From Enterococcus pseudoavium NBRC 100491 (GTDB lineage Bacteria > Bacillota > Bacilli > Lactobacillales > Enterococcaceae), in NCBI RefSeq assembly GCF_001544295.1, contig NZ_BCQF01000001.1, positions 158,320-222,319 of the forward strand: a DNA stretch of 64,000 nt, written 5' to 3'. The number at the start of each line of letters is the position of its first letter. Within the stretch, counting starts at the first letter, position 1. Below, piece by piece: positions 46,267 through 55,561 of the stretch. The notes under the pieces were generated by a model, which was given only the letters and a program-made list of their open reading frames with translations, made no database searches and was not told the DNA's origin. The position numbers were made by a program, and so were the translations under genes.

Positions 46267-47601
46267 CTATTCTGTTTTTCCTTCCAATAGACGATTTTGG
46301 CCTTCAATCGCTTGGATATCTGTAATATCTTGGGTAACCTCTAAACAGCCAAGATAGTCTCCCATTTCATCTTTTAAGGCAAAATAACGAATATAGATTT
46401 TTTTATCTCGTAGATCGATCCAAAAATCTGCCTCACTCCGCGCGCCAGAACGAAAATCATCTAAAATCTGTTGGACGATGTGCATACTTTTAGGTGGGTG
46501 ACAATTCACAACTTCGCGACCGATTACTGATTTTGTTCGTGGAAAGACCCGACTTTTGCCTTCTGAGAAGAAACGCACGCGATCGTCTTTATCGACAAAT
46601 GTTAAATCTACTGGCAAAACTTGAAATAAAGCAATCATTTCTTGCAGCTTCAGTGTTCCAGTTGGCAGCACAATCGTTGTTTCGGAAGAGACTTTGTCTT
46701 CCCAATCATAGTGTTCCTCTGCTGCAACTTCTGTAGCTTCAGCCGCCAAACCAGCAGCGATGCCTTCCGTTGTTTCCTTAGCTTGCTGAATCGCTAATTG
46801 GCGAGCAGGCTCACGTTCTTGTTCCTTTTCCAAAGAAGCTTGGCTAGCCTTCCATGGCAATGGCTCAGGAATAAATGCAAAGCCGATATCAAAGCTATCT
46901 TGGGCGATTTTTTCCCAGTCTTTCAAACTGAATACATCAAGTGTCATCGGCGCCATGATCTCTTCTTCTTTAAAAATCATCTCCTCAATCTCGTTTTTAG
47001 CCGCTTCCCATTTTTCTGCGATTGGATTATAAGCCGCTTTTTCTGAGTGGACTAATTGGATTAATTCCTTGATCTGTTCACGAACGTCATCGTCCACGCC
47101 CCACATAACCTTCGGTGGCGCAGTGATCCCGTATTTCTCCATATAAGAAAAAATCAGTGTTTCTTTGCGGGCATAATGTTTATCGATCTGCATCAAATCT
47201 GTTAACGCATTAAGCAATCGTTCCTGCTGGGACCAGTCACCAGCTTTGATCTTAGTTAACAAACCATCGATTTCATCGGTCAACAATGATTGCAAGACTT
47301 GATTTTCCAGTTTTAATGTATGGATCGGATGGCCTGGCTGTGCATGCTCTAAATTCGAGCGATGGATCTCATTGATGGCGCCCTTAAAAACCGCTGCATG
47401 GATATTACATAATTTTTGGATTTCTTGTGGATCCAAGCCACCTTGGATCAAAGATTTTTCAGCGGCCGTGATCTCTGTCACATCGACACCATCGAATTCT
47501 TGATTGAAAAGCTCCTTCGCTTCTTCAAATGAACCACCTTGATGCAGCAGCGACAAAATCTCGACAATTCTTTCTTGACGTTGTTCTCTTGTTCGTTCCA
47601 T
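46267..47601 (-). CDS. DUF438 / hemerythrin-like / PAS protein
   Basis: This 444-residue cytosolic protein begins with a DUF438 domain (about 1-105). A helical HHE hemerythrin-like region follows (about 90-240), with His and Glu residues that could hold a diiron site (IHRSNLEHAQPGHPIH, IDKHYARKETLIFSYM, FKEEEIMAPM). After an Ala/Glu linker comes a PAS domain (about 320-430). The mix suggests a sensor of oxygen, nitric oxide or iron. It follows a DUF1858 gene, a usual partner. Confidence 0.83.
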   Translation of the reverse strand: MERTREQRQERIVEILSLLHQGGSFEEAKELFNQEFDGVDVTEITAAEKSLIQGGLDPQEIQKLCNIHAAVFKGAINEIHRSNLEHAQPGHPIHTLKLENQVLQSLLTDEIDGLLTKIKAGDWSQQERLLNALTDLMQIDKHYARKETLIFSYMEKYGITAPPKVMWGVDDDVREQIKELIQLVHSEKAAYNPIAEKWEAAKNEIEEMIFKEEEIMAPMTLDVFSLKDWEKIAQDSFDIGFAFIPEPLPWKASQASLEKEQEREPARQLAIQQAKETTEGIAAGLAAEATEVAAEEHYDWEDKVSSETTIVLPTGTLKLQEMIALFQVLPVDLTFVDKDDRVRFFSEGKSRVFPRTKSVIGREVVNCHPPKSMHIVQQILDDFRSGARSEADFWIDLRDKKIYIRYFALKDEMGDYLGCLEVTQDITDIQAIEGQNRLLEGKTE

Positions 47602-47665
47602 TAGACTACTCCCTTGTTCATAGTTAGATCTGAATTTCTGGTAAAAAAGCTGGCCTAGCGCTCAC

Positions 47666-47899
47666 TTAAAACGAATGGTCTTTTATCGTAAACCCATTGG
47701 CTTCAAACATTTCGATCACTTGTTCCAGTGGGATGTGTTTCATTTTGGCACCTTTTGGGATCGTCATGTAGCGTCCCGCCGTTTGTAGCATACCTGGCTT
47801 TGCGATTGCTTCAAAACCTAATTGATACATTAAATCTTTTACCTCAGGATATAAGGTGACTAATTCATACAGCGATTTCGATAAATCAAGCTCCTTCAT
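47666..47899 (-). CDS. DUF1858 domain protein
   Basis: This 77-residue protein is a stand-alone DUF1858 domain: LDLSKSLYELVTLYPEVKDLM, then GRYMTIPKGAKMKHIPLEQV. The domain is found near hybrid-cluster and iron-sulfur repair proteins in other bacteria. No direct function is known. Strong SD (AAAGGAGGTTGG). It is first in a two-gene unit with the DUF438 protein. Confidence 0.85.
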   Translation of the reverse strand: MKELDLSKSLYELVTLYPEVKDLMYQLGFEAIAKPGMLQTAGRYMTIPKGAKMKHIPLEQVIEMFEANGFTIKDHSF

Positions 47900-47978
47900 A
47901 CACCAACCTCCTTTGACTTGTTTCTATATGTGAACTTCCGCTAAATTTTACAGTCCTGCTTCAAGCTTTTTACCAGAC

Positions 47979-48632
47979 TCATTGATTTAATGCAAAATAC
48001 AATGGGGCCAATTCTTCTAATGATTGACGAGTAAGCTCTTCAATATCAGTAATCTTCGTTGTTTTAAAAAATAATTTACCGATTTGAAACGTCCGTCCCT
48101 CCAAAGTATTTAGCAATACTTCTGGTTGCTTCTGGTCTGCTAAAAAATCTGTAAGCGACAGATGATCGACCAATTCATGTTCTACCTGCGGCCAAATATA
48201 ATAATCTGAACTATCGACGTGTTGGCTCCATTCATACAATAAATTAACTAATTTATTGTACGCCTCACTACCACCATTGCGTTCAGCACTTTTATAATGC
48301 TGAAACATCAAATAGACTTGAAATTGTTTCTTATTAAGTAAGACAGCCAAGCAGGCATTTTGATTTCTGTGTTGCGGATCACGGTAAGCACTCCAAAAAT
48401 GGTTCCGTAAATGCCAGCCATTCGTCCAGCTTTCAATTTTTGGTTTCTCCAAATGATAGTCTGACGGCAATGACTGTGCGACTATTTGTTGTAACTTTTT
48501 CCATTTTTGCCAATGCTTTTTATAGTCCTGCTTCACTTGGTCAATCTCGTCTGCCGAATAGCGTTCTTTTAATTGCTTAAACGTATATATCTCTCGATCC
48601 AACACCTGAAAGTCTTCGATCGTTAAGTCCAT
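47979..48632 (-). CDS. Uncharacterised protein, possibly HI_0552 family
   Basis: This 217-residue soluble protein has a charged helical N-terminus (EDFQVLDREIYTFKQLKERY) and a middle with SWTNGWHLRNHFWSAYRD and LMFQHYKSAERNGGSEAYN. It may be a member of the HI_0552-type family, by recollection only; no function is known. ATG 48630-48632 has AAGGAGGCG. It is preceded by a clear promoter and a 15-base palindrome. Confidence 0.6.
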   Translation of the reverse strand: MDLTIEDFQVLDREIYTFKQLKERYSADEIDQVKQDYKKHWQKWKKLQQIVAQSLPSDYHLEKPKIESWTNGWHLRNHFWSAYRDPQHRNQNACLAVLLNKKQFQVYLMFQHYKSAERNGGSEAYNKLVNLLYEWSQHVDSSDYYIWPQVEHELVDHLSLTDFLADQKQPEVLLNTLEGRTFQIGKLFFKTTKITDIEELTRQSLEELAPLYFALNQ

Positions 48633-48662
48633 TGCAACGCCTCCTTCTTTTAAATCGCTTTT

Positions 48663-48715
48663 ATTGTAAGCAGTGTGACCCATTTATTCAAATAAAAACC
48701 TTCCAATCATTGGAA
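48663..48715 (-). promoter_or_regulatory. Promoter with perfect 15-base palindrome
   Basis: -35 TTGAAT (complement of 48686-48691), 17-base spacer, -10 TACAAT (48663-48668). Ten bases further upstream lies TTCCAATCATTGGAA (48701-48715), a perfect 7-1-7 palindrome centred near -52, fit for an activator or repressor. Confidence 0.7.
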
Positions 48716-48721
48716 TAGAAA

Positions 48722-48786
48722 CAGCCTCTGACGCGATATTTGTTTCAAAACAAAGAACTTTTTACCGTATCCTGAATCTTCATTAA
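48722..48786 (-). repeat. Intergenic element, copy D (diverged)
   Basis: On the minus strand it has ATTAATGAAGATTC, CGGTAAAAAGTTCTTT and ATCGCGTCAGAGG, in the order of copy B. It is about 90 bases upstream of the gene at 47979-48632. Confidence 0.3.
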
Positions 48787-48833
48787 TCGCAATCCAAGAC
48801 AGACTAAACCAAGCTAGCTGCTAGCTTAATAAT

Positions 48834-48872
48834 ATAAAAAAAGCCTTAGAGATTACTCTCTAAGACTTCTTC
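48834..48872 (-). terminator. Terminator of the TSUP gene
   Basis: AGTCTTAGAGA / TCTCTAAGGCT followed by seven T on the minus strand; it overlaps the end of the coding region. Confidence 0.87.
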
Positions 48873-49750
48873 ACATGCCCCGGAAAGGCCTGCATCCCTT
48901 TGCGGATATAAGTAAAACCTGAATACAATACGACTGCAATCACGATCCACGTCAAAATATTCATGTTTAAACCCGTAACGAATTTAGTTGCAATAAACAC
49001 TCCGATGACTCCACCGATTGTAATCGCCAAGCTAACTTTTCGAGAATAATCTCCTGACTTAATGAAGTTTGTTCCCGCAACCGGCATCAAACCCGCGCAA
49101 GAAGCCATCATGATCGGAAAAGCAACTAACGGACTCAAACCCAGCATATAGACCATCGCCATACAAGGAGCATAAAGGCCCACACCAATCGTCATCAGCG
49201 CCCCTAAAATAAAGTTGCCGACGATTCCGATGATTAATTTAATACCAGTCAAACTAGTCAACTGATTGCCAGTTCCTAATAAGTCTAACAAACCTAATTG
49301 TTTTAAGGCCATCAAAGCGGCTGTAATGATCAACGCAATTCCCATGTAAAACTGGACTTTTTTCTCAGGTAATTTGCTGACTGTTTTAGAACCCAAGTAA
49401 GATCCGATAATCGCTGCGATTACTAATGAGAATAAAGTCAACGGTGCAACTTTTACTACGGTAATAAAAATAAACGCTTCAATGATTACCGGTACGGTAT
49501 GGGAAACATTCAATGTTCCTGGTAGTTGGCGATCATTATCTAACTGATTAGTCATTTCCAACAACATCGTCGTCGGTGCAAAACTTCCAATTCCTAACGT
49601 ATCCATTGCATCAGTGACAAAACCAATCAAGCCAGAAACGAAAAAATTTCCGCCGCCCCAATTACCACGGGCTGCAATCAAATCGCGGATAAAATAAAAA
49701 AGATAGTAAACCAATAGGACTGCTAGGAGTCCCAACAAAATTTGTACCAT
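48860..49750 (-). CDS. TSUP-family permease (TauE/SafE)
   Basis: This 296-residue membrane protein has about eight helices. The two TSUP repeats are visible as GLIGFVTDAMDTLGIGSFAPTT near the N-terminus and ALMTIGVGLYAPCMAMVYMLG in the second half. Members export sulfite, sulfonates or other small organic or sulfur anions; the substrate is unknown. SD AAGGAG, own terminator. Confidence 0.87.
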   Translation of the reverse strand: MVQILLGLLAVLLVYYLFYFIRDLIAARGNWGGGNFFVSGLIGFVTDAMDTLGIGSFAPTTMLLEMTNQLDNDRQLPGTLNVSHTVPVIIEAFIFITVVKVAPLTLFSLVIAAIIGSYLGSKTVSKLPEKKVQFYMGIALIITAALMALKQLGLLDLLGTGNQLTSLTGIKLIIGIVGNFILGALMTIGVGLYAPCMAMVYMLGLSPLVAFPIMMASCAGLMPVAGTNFIKSGDYSRKVSLAITIGGVIGVFIATKFVTGLNMNILTWIVIAVVLYSGFTYIRKGMQAFPGHVKKS

Positions 49751-49902
49751 AATTCTCTCCTTCTAATAAAATAATGAATGAAAGCTCTTTTCCATTTAAG
49801 ATGATACAACAATTCACAAAGTATTAAACCTAAATCTACTAACAGTTTGATGATATTCATCCAATAAAGCTTAAAAGCTTCTATTAAAGTAGAGAACTTA
49901 CT

Positions 49903-50217
49903 CTATTTATCATTTAATAAATCTCCCAGTGAAAATCCATCGAAGGTCTCACCATCATAATATTTCAACAATTGCTCGGCGGATAATAGTGAAGAGGTCA
50001 TTTCTTCTTCGGTATTTTCACGCTCTTCCTGATTTAATAAAACATACTCCTGATACTGCTCGGCCAGCTGGCGATACAAGATCTTTTTAGAAGAACCTTC
50101 CCCCGTGATAAATGGTAATTCTTTGAGATGTCCGCGATAAAGCGGCAAGTTATCGACCCATTCGATCGGTTGTTCGACCACTGTTAACTGCACTTCAGCA
50201 AAAATATCTTCATACAT
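49903..50217 (-). CDS. Small acidic protein coupled to the AraC regulator, unknown
   Basis: This 104-residue protein has a segment VDNLPLYRGHLKELPFITGEG...QLAEQYQEYVL reminiscent of HicB-type partially degraded nuclease domains, but too weak for a call. Its ATG overlaps the AraC stop (TAATG), so the two are translated together. No HicA partner is adjacent. Confidence 0.6.
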   Translation of the reverse strand: MYEDIFAEVQLTVVEQPIEWVDNLPLYRGHLKELPFITGEGSSKKILYRQLAEQYQEYVLLNQEERENTEEEMTSSLLSAEQLLKYYDGETFDGFSLGDLLNDK

Positions 50218-51170
50218 TAGTTTTCTTCCTTTCTTCTATTACGATACTGACGTGGCGTGAGCCCTTCGATTTGTTTGAAGCGTTTATAAAAAAACGCTTT
50301 ATCTTTGTAACCCAAACGTTCCACGATTGTTTGAACGGTTAGATCCGTTTGAACCAAATAGTTTTTACAGCGCTCGATGCGCCGCAACAACACCCATTCA
50401 GTAAAAGAATGCCCGGTTTTTTCCTTCAACAAACTCGATAAATAATTCGGATGGAAATGAAATTTCCCAGCAACTTCTGCTAACGTCACTTGTTCCAAAC
50501 GAAGATCCACATAGGCTAGTATCTCTTCAATTAATTGACTATTGGATATAAAATTATCTTTCCCCACTAAGCGCTCCGGCAACGCTTGGCTGATCTCAAC
50601 AACCAAAAGTACAAAAGCAGCCTTTGTGACTTTATTATTGAAATAAGCCATTTTGACGATTTGTTTCAATAGCAGTAGCACGTAAAAATGAACGTCTGTT
50701 GCTTGAGCAAAATCATACACCAAAAAACGGCTAATTCCGCTAAATTCCTCGCTTAAAGCTTCCACAAAAAAGCGGTACAACCAGGGTTCTTCAAAAAATT
50801 GTCCCAATAACGATTCATTAAAATAGCTCGGCTTAAAATAAAATACCACTATATCCGTCTTTAAATCACCTTGATAAACCAATTCAGTTGCTGTGTTCGC
50901 CAAAATTAGGCTCCCACTATTCAACTTTTTTTCAGTTCCATCAATCATTACCGTGATCGAGCCCTTCATCACATATAAAATTCGAATAAAATTAGTTGGA
51001 ACTTCGATCTTATCTGCCGTTTTTCGTGTCACAAAAGCCGCAATCTCACGCTGCGAATTATCCGCAAAACGTTGGACCTCACCTAACATTTGTTCTTCGC
51101 TTCCTAAATAGCAGTCTAAGGTTTTTAAAAAATGATAGAAACTACTATATTGTGCTGCCGTAACTTCCAT
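50217..51170 (-). CDS. AraC-family transcription regulator
   Basis: This 317-residue regulator has an N-terminal cupin-like sensing domain (about 60-130), a middle region, and a C-terminal double HTH (about 215-315: VTLAEVAGKFHFHPNYLSSLLKEKTGHSFTEW and IVERLGYKDKAFFYKRFKQIEGLTPRQYR). Ligand and targets are unknown. The small coupled gene may be a modulator. ATG 51168-51170 is chosen over ATG 51197 by SD GGGGTGG. Confidence 0.9.
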   Translation of the reverse strand: MEVTAAQYSSFYHFLKTLDCYLGSEEQMLGEVQRFADNSQREIAAFVTRKTADKIEVPTNFIRILYVMKGSITVMIDGTEKKLNSGSLILANTATELVYQGDLKTDIVVFYFKPSYFNESLLGQFFEEPWLYRFFVEALSEEFSGISRFLVYDFAQATDVHFYVLLLLKQIVKMAYFNNKVTKAAFVLLVVEISQALPERLVGKDNFISNSQLIEEILAYVDLRLEQVTLAEVAGKFHFHPNYLSSLLKEKTGHSFTEWVLLRRIERCKNYLVQTDLTVQTIVERLGYKDKAFFYKRFKQIEGLTPRQYRNRRKEEN

Positions 51171-51465
51171 ATTCCACCCCACCTTAAAATCAAACACTTT
51201 CTTCTTTATCTAAACTATTTTAAACAAGCGCCTATCGGCTTATAATTTCTTTATTGATTGTACCACTTTTATGAATTTCACACATTTGATTCAGACACTT
51301 TCAAGGATATCCTTCTGCTTTTCGCGGGATTATACAATCAAGAGCAAAATAATTTGTCTAGAAGTAAAGATTGAACGTAGTTTGCAGAATGATCTACAGT
51401 GCGGGAATCAAACAACTTTTCCCCCCAAAAAAATAGTGCATTAATACGAACAAGGAGGATTTACT

Positions 51466-52278
51466 ATGAAAATTGGTTTTATCGGTGCCGGGAATATGGC
51501 ATCTGCAATCGTTACAGGCATAGTCCAAAAAGGTTTTAGTCAGCCTGAAGATATTTACTTATACGACATTTCAACAGAAAAAGTCCAAGCTTTCGCCAAA
51601 AAAATCGGTGCCCATGCATTAAAAGATCCGCAGGAAGTCATCGAAACGGTCGATACGCTAGTCTTAGCAGTCAAACCGAATGTCATTAAAGGCGTATTAT
51701 TGGAGGCGAAAGACGCGATCCTGCAAAACGATCCGCTAATCGTTTCGATCGCAGCGGGAACTAGCACGGAAGCCATCTATGAAGTCTTTGAAACGGAACA
51801 ACCAATCCGAATCGTGCGAGTAATGCCGAATATGAATGCGATGGTCGGTGAAGGCGCCGCCGCTGTTTGCGGAAATACAACAGCTACCAAAGAAGATGTC
51901 GCAACGATTATTGATTTATTCAATGCCGTCGGTAAAGCTTGGCCACTAGAAGAAAAATATTTCTCGATCTTCACCGCAATTGCCGGGAGCTCACCTGCTT
52001 ATACATTCCTATTTATTGATTCGATCGCGCGGGCAGCAGTGAAAAACGGCTTGCCAAAAGATATCGCTTTAGAAATGGCGACCCAAGCAATTTTAGGTAG
52101 TGCAGAAACCTTGGCTCACAGCAAGGAAAATCCTTGGACACTGATTGATCGGGTAAGTTCACCAGGAGGTACGACCGTTGCTGGAATCGTTGAATTGGAA
52201 GATAATGCCTTTATCTCGACGGTCATCAAAGGCATTGATGCAACGATTCGTAAAGATCAGGAATTAGGGGAAAAATAA
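51466..52278 (+). CDS. proC: Pyrroline-5-carboxylate reductase
   Basis: This 270-residue NADPH enzyme makes proline from pyrroline-5-carboxylate. The N-terminal Rossmann motif MKIGFIGAGNMASAI, VKPN, RVMPNMNAMVGEG and the C-terminal signature VSSPGGTTVAGI are all present. SD AAGGAGG. It lies convergently beside the betaine transporter, so both neighbours supply compatible solutes, although this may be chance. Confidence 0.96.
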   Translation: MKIGFIGAGNMASAIVTGIVQKGFSQPEDIYLYDISTEKVQAFAKKIGAHALKDPQEVIETVDTLVLAVKPNVIKGVLLEAKDAILQNDPLIVSIAAGTSTEAIYEVFETEQPIRIVRVMPNMNAMVGEGAAAVCGNTTATKEDVATIIDLFNAVGKAWPLEEKYFSIFTAIAGSSPAYTFLFIDSIARAAVKNGLPKDIALEMATQAILGSAETLAHSKENPWTLIDRVSSPGGTTVAGIVELEDNAFISTVIKGIDATIRKDQELGEK

Positions 52279-52284
52279 TCCCAT

Positions 52285-52322
52285 AAAAAAAAATGCTGAT
52301 CGTAATTGATCAGCATTTTTTC
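52285..52322. terminator. Bidirectional terminator, proC / betaine operon
   Basis: AAAAAATGCTGATC / GATCAGCATTTTTT, 14 base pairs with a six-base loop. Confidence 0.93.
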
Positions 52323-52325
52323 ACT

Positions 52326-54050
52326 TTATTTCTTCCACTCATTGACTTCTTTTTGGTGATCTTCAACCCAATCCTTGGCTGCTTGAGCAGGATCTTTTCC
52401 TTCGTTGATGGCGAGCATGACGCTCTCCATATCTTTTTGATTCCAATGGAAATTATCCAAAACTTGATACGCTTCTGGTTGATCCTTTTTTAGCTCTTTG
52501 CGGGTAATCGTATGGATCGCTTCTTCTGTCCCCATCGCACCTTTGGGATCTTCCAAATATTTCAAGCCATACTTAGCAAACATCCAATGTGGCGACCAGC
52601 CGGTAATCACAATCGGTTGTTTCTTCTTGATAGCTTGACCAAGAGCAACTGTCATCGCACCAGAAGATGAGGTCGAGACTTTCCAATCTGCTAAATTAGG
52701 ATAAGCTTTCAAGGTATTTTCTGCTGCATTTACAACACCCGCACCAGGTTCGATTCCTGTGATCGTTTGGTTAGCTTGATCTGATAGATCCGCAATAGAA
52801 TTGACGTCCATATAATCAGGAACAACTAGCCCAACCTTGGCACCTTTCAAGTTAACACCCAAATCATCAACTTGCTCTTTATATTGCGCAAATTGTGATT
52901 TATGAGTATTCGGCAGCCAAGCCGCCACCATCGCATCCGACTCACCTTTTGCCACAGATTCCCACATAATTGCGTTATCCAATGGCGTCAAATTGACTTG
53001 ATAACCCATTTCTTTCAGTACTTCGCCAACTACGTGAGTAGAAGCAACTTCTGTATCCCACTCCACATAAGAAAGGTTAATCGTGCCTTTATTTTCTTTA
53101 GACGTGCCACCGAAACCGAATGAAGCAAGTAACGTCACAATGACAATGATCCCCGCAACAATCCCGATTTTCTGTTTTTTCGCTTTTGGCATTTTTTCAG
53201 CTGCTTGTTGTTTTGGTTTATTGAGATTTTGGGTAAAGCGGTCAATGATAATCGCTAAAATTACTAACGCTAGTCCATTAACAAAACCATTCCCAACTTG
53301 TGCTCGTTGCAACGCTGATAAAACGCCACGACCAAGACCGGGAGCTCCGATCATTGAAGCGATCACGACCATGGATAAAGCTAACATCATGGTTTGGTTA
53401 ATCCCTGCTAAGATCGTACTTTTAGCTAGAGGCAATTCTAGTTTAAATAGTTTTTGTTTACCCGTCCCGCCGAATGAATCAGATGCTTCCACCAATTCTT
53501 TAGGAATCTGACGAATTCCTAAATTAGTAAAACGCACTGTTGGCGGTAAAGCGAAAATCACTGAGGCAAACACCCCCGGAACCATACCGATACCGAAGAA
53601 GGCCACTGCTGGAATCAAATATACAAAACCAGGCATCGTTTGCATGAAATCCAAGATCGGTGTGATGATCTTTTTGGCTGTCTCGTTTTTCGCCATCAGA
53701 ATGCCTAATGGAACACCGATGATGATTGACAATAAACTAGATAACAAAACTAATGTGACGGTGCTCATCAGATCGGTCCATAACCCTTGATTATAAATAA
53801 AGAGTAAGCCAATCAAAGTAAAACTCGCCAGTCCCCATTTTTTATTAGAAATAAAAAATGCGGCGACGGTTAAAATGAGGATCAACAATAATGGCGGGAT
53901 CATTGTTAGGAGTCCTGTCATCCCATCCATTAAGTACTGACCCATGTGCTGCAAGACTGAGAATAAACCCGCAAAGGTTGCAGTTAACCAATCGGTAAAT
54001 CCTTCGACCCAATCTGCTACAGGCAAGGCTTGTTGTAAGAAATTAAACAT
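52326..54050 (-). CDS. busAB: Glycine betaine ABC transporter permease-binding protein fusion (OpuABC/BusAB)
   Basis: This 574-residue fusion joins a membrane permease (about 1-285: [20 protein letters not shown], coupling region [22 protein letters not shown]) to a C-terminal extracellular substrate-binding domain (about 310-574). The Trp residues of the betaine cage are visible in [17 protein letters not shown] and TGWSPHWMF. The fusion is typical of lactic acid bacteria (BusAB/OpuABC). It overlaps busAA by eight bases. Confidence 0.94.
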   Translation of the reverse strand: MFNFLQQALPVADWVEGFTDWLTATFAGLFSVLQHMGQYLMDGMTGLLTMIPPLLLILILTVAAFFISNKKWGLASFTLIGLLFIYNQGLWTDLMSTVTLVLLSSLLSIIIGVPLGILMAKNETAKKIITPILDFMQTMPGFVYLIPAVAFFGIGMVPGVFASVIFALPPTVRFTNLGIRQIPKELVEASDSFGGTGKQKLFKLELPLAKSTILAGINQTMMLALSMVVIASMIGAPGLGRGVLSALQRAQVGNGFVNGLALVILAIIIDRFTQNLNKPKQQAAEKMPKAKKQKIGIVAGIIVIVTLLASFGFGGTSKENKGTINLSYVEWDTEVASTHVVGEVLKEMGYQVNLTPLDNAIMWESVAKGESDAMVAAWLPNTHKSQFAQYKEQVDDLGVNLKGAKVGLVVPDYMDVNSIADLSDQANQTITGIEPGAGVVNAAENTLKAYPNLADWKVSTSSSGAMTVALGQAIKKKQPIVITGWSPHWMFAKYGLKYLEDPKGAMGTEEAIHTITRKELKKDQPEAYQVLDNFHWNQKDMESVMLAINEGKDPAQAAKDWVEDHQKEVNEWKK

Positions 54051-55245
54051 TTGCTTTCACCTCTTCTTCAGTTTCTGTATTCGCTAACGCCTCTAGGACA
54101 CTGCCGCGGATGACAACCCCGACTAAACGATCCCCCTCGACTACCGCAAGTGGCGCTGGCGAATCAAAAATCAGATTGAAAATGTCGGTAACTAACATAT
54201 CTTTAGGAATCCGACGGACATTTTTATCAATGACTTCTTTCAATGTCAGATTATTTTTACGGGCTTCTAATGCTTTCTCCGCCGTTAAACTACCTTTTAG
54301 TTTACGCTTGCGATCAACCGCTAACAGCATGCTGACCTCTTCTTTACGCATCCGATTCAAGGCAACGTTTGGCCCATCCACTTCAATATTCGTCGTTAAA
54401 GCTGGAACCATGATATTTTGTGCAGTTAGAACTTTCGAGCGATCGACGTCTTCAACAAAGTCCCGCACGTATTGATTGGCTGGATGCGTCAGGATTTCTT
54501 CCCCTGTACCTATTTGCATAATCTGTCCGTCTTTCATCAAAGCGATTCGATCTCCGATCCGCAATGCTTCATTCAAATCGTGGGTAATGAAAATAATTGT
54601 TTTTTGTACGTTTGATTGCAGATCTAATAATTCATCCTGCATCTCCCGCCGGATCAATGGGTCCAAAGCTGAGAAAGCTTCGTCCATCAATAAGATCTCC
54701 GGATCATTGGCTAATGCCCGGGCTAAACCGACCCGCTGCTGCATCCCGCCAGATAGTTGATCAGGATATTGATCTTTAAAAGTCAGCAAGCCAGAATTCT
54801 CTAAAGCTTGCTCCGCTTTGGCTTGACGTTCGGCTTTCGGTACCCCTCGTACTTCCAGACCATATTCGGTATTTTCTAAAATCGTTCGATGGGGAAATAG
54901 ACCGAAATTTTGGAAAACCATATTGACTTTATGACGACGGACTTCCCGCAGCGCTTCTTTGTCCATTTTGGCAATATTTTCGCCATCGATATAGATCTCA
55001 CCAGAAGTTGGATCAATCAAACGATTTAATAAACGAATCATTGTTGATTTCCCGCTACCAGAAAGTCCCATGATAACGAAAATTTCTCCTTCATTAACTT
55101 CAAAGCTTGCATCGTATACACCAACGGTAGCACCAGTCTGCTCAACAATTTCATTTTTACTACGATTTTCTTGAATCATCGCTAGAGCTTGCTGCTGCTT
55201 TTTTCCGAATATTTTAGTTAAATTTTCTACCTTAACTTTACTCAA
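54043..55245 (-). CDS. busAA: Glycine betaine ABC transporter ATPase with CBS domains (OpuAA/BusAA)
   Basis: This 400-residue ATPase has Walker [10 protein letters not shown] (about 60), signature [15 protein letters not shown] and Walker [13 protein letters not shown]. It ends with paired CBS domains (about 280-390) that sense ionic strength and, in relatives, bind cyclic di-AMP. The start is TTG (complement of 55243-55245) with AGGAGG upstream. The operon is behind a BusR-type operator. Confidence 0.94.
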   Translation of the reverse strand: MSKVKVENLTKIFGKKQQQALAMIQENRSKNEIVEQTGATVGVYDASFEVNEGEIFVIMGLSGSGKSTMIRLLNRLIDPTSGEIYIDGENIAKMDKEALREVRRHKVNMVFQNFGLFPHRTILENTEYGLEVRGVPKAERQAKAEQALENSGLLTFKDQYPDQLSGGMQQRVGLARALANDPEILLMDEAFSALDPLIRREMQDELLDLQSNVQKTIIFITHDLNEALRIGDRIALMKDGQIMQIGTGEEILTHPANQYVRDFVEDVDRSKVLTAQNIMVPALTTNIEVDGPNVALNRMRKEEVSMLLAVDRKRKLKGSLTAEKALEARKNNLTLKEVIDKNVRRIPKDMLVTDIFNLIFDSPAPLAVVEGDRLVGVVIRGSVLEALANTETEEEVKANV

Positions 55246-55561
55246 AATAAATCCTCCTCTTCACAAAAGTGACCATACCACACTAACATCATGTGGTCAC
55301 TTTGTCAAAAAAAGTGTTGGAAGTTTTCAGTAAATCAGTCTGATTGACTAGTTTCCCCACATTCTAGTAATAAAAAAAAACACGTTTATCCCCTGTCTGA
55401 CATCAATACATGACAACACAAAAACACCGGCCAGATTTCTCCAGTCGGTATTTTTTTACGGTCAGTATCACTTCGAGGTTCAGCACTGAGCTTTCACAAG
55501 TTTAGTCAAAAAGCTTTTCCAGCATATTTGAAATAGAATCTTTGGATTTTTGCTAAAAGCG
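55246..55561 (-). promoter_or_regulatory. busA promoter and putative BusR operator
   Basis: On the minus strand -35 TTGACA (complement of 55303-55308) is followed after 17 bases by TAGTGT (55280-55285). Inverted arms AAGTGACCA (55267-55275) and TGGTCACTT (55294-55302) bracket the -10. This fits repressor binding by BusR, encoded just upstream. Further left is a weak hairpin near 55420-55458 that may end the busR transcript. No open frame. Confidence 0.65.

Noticed and set aside
55266..55303. Hairpin upstream of busAA as a terminator or attenuator
   Set aside because: No T run follows and the arms bracket promoter elements, so an operator is the simpler reading.
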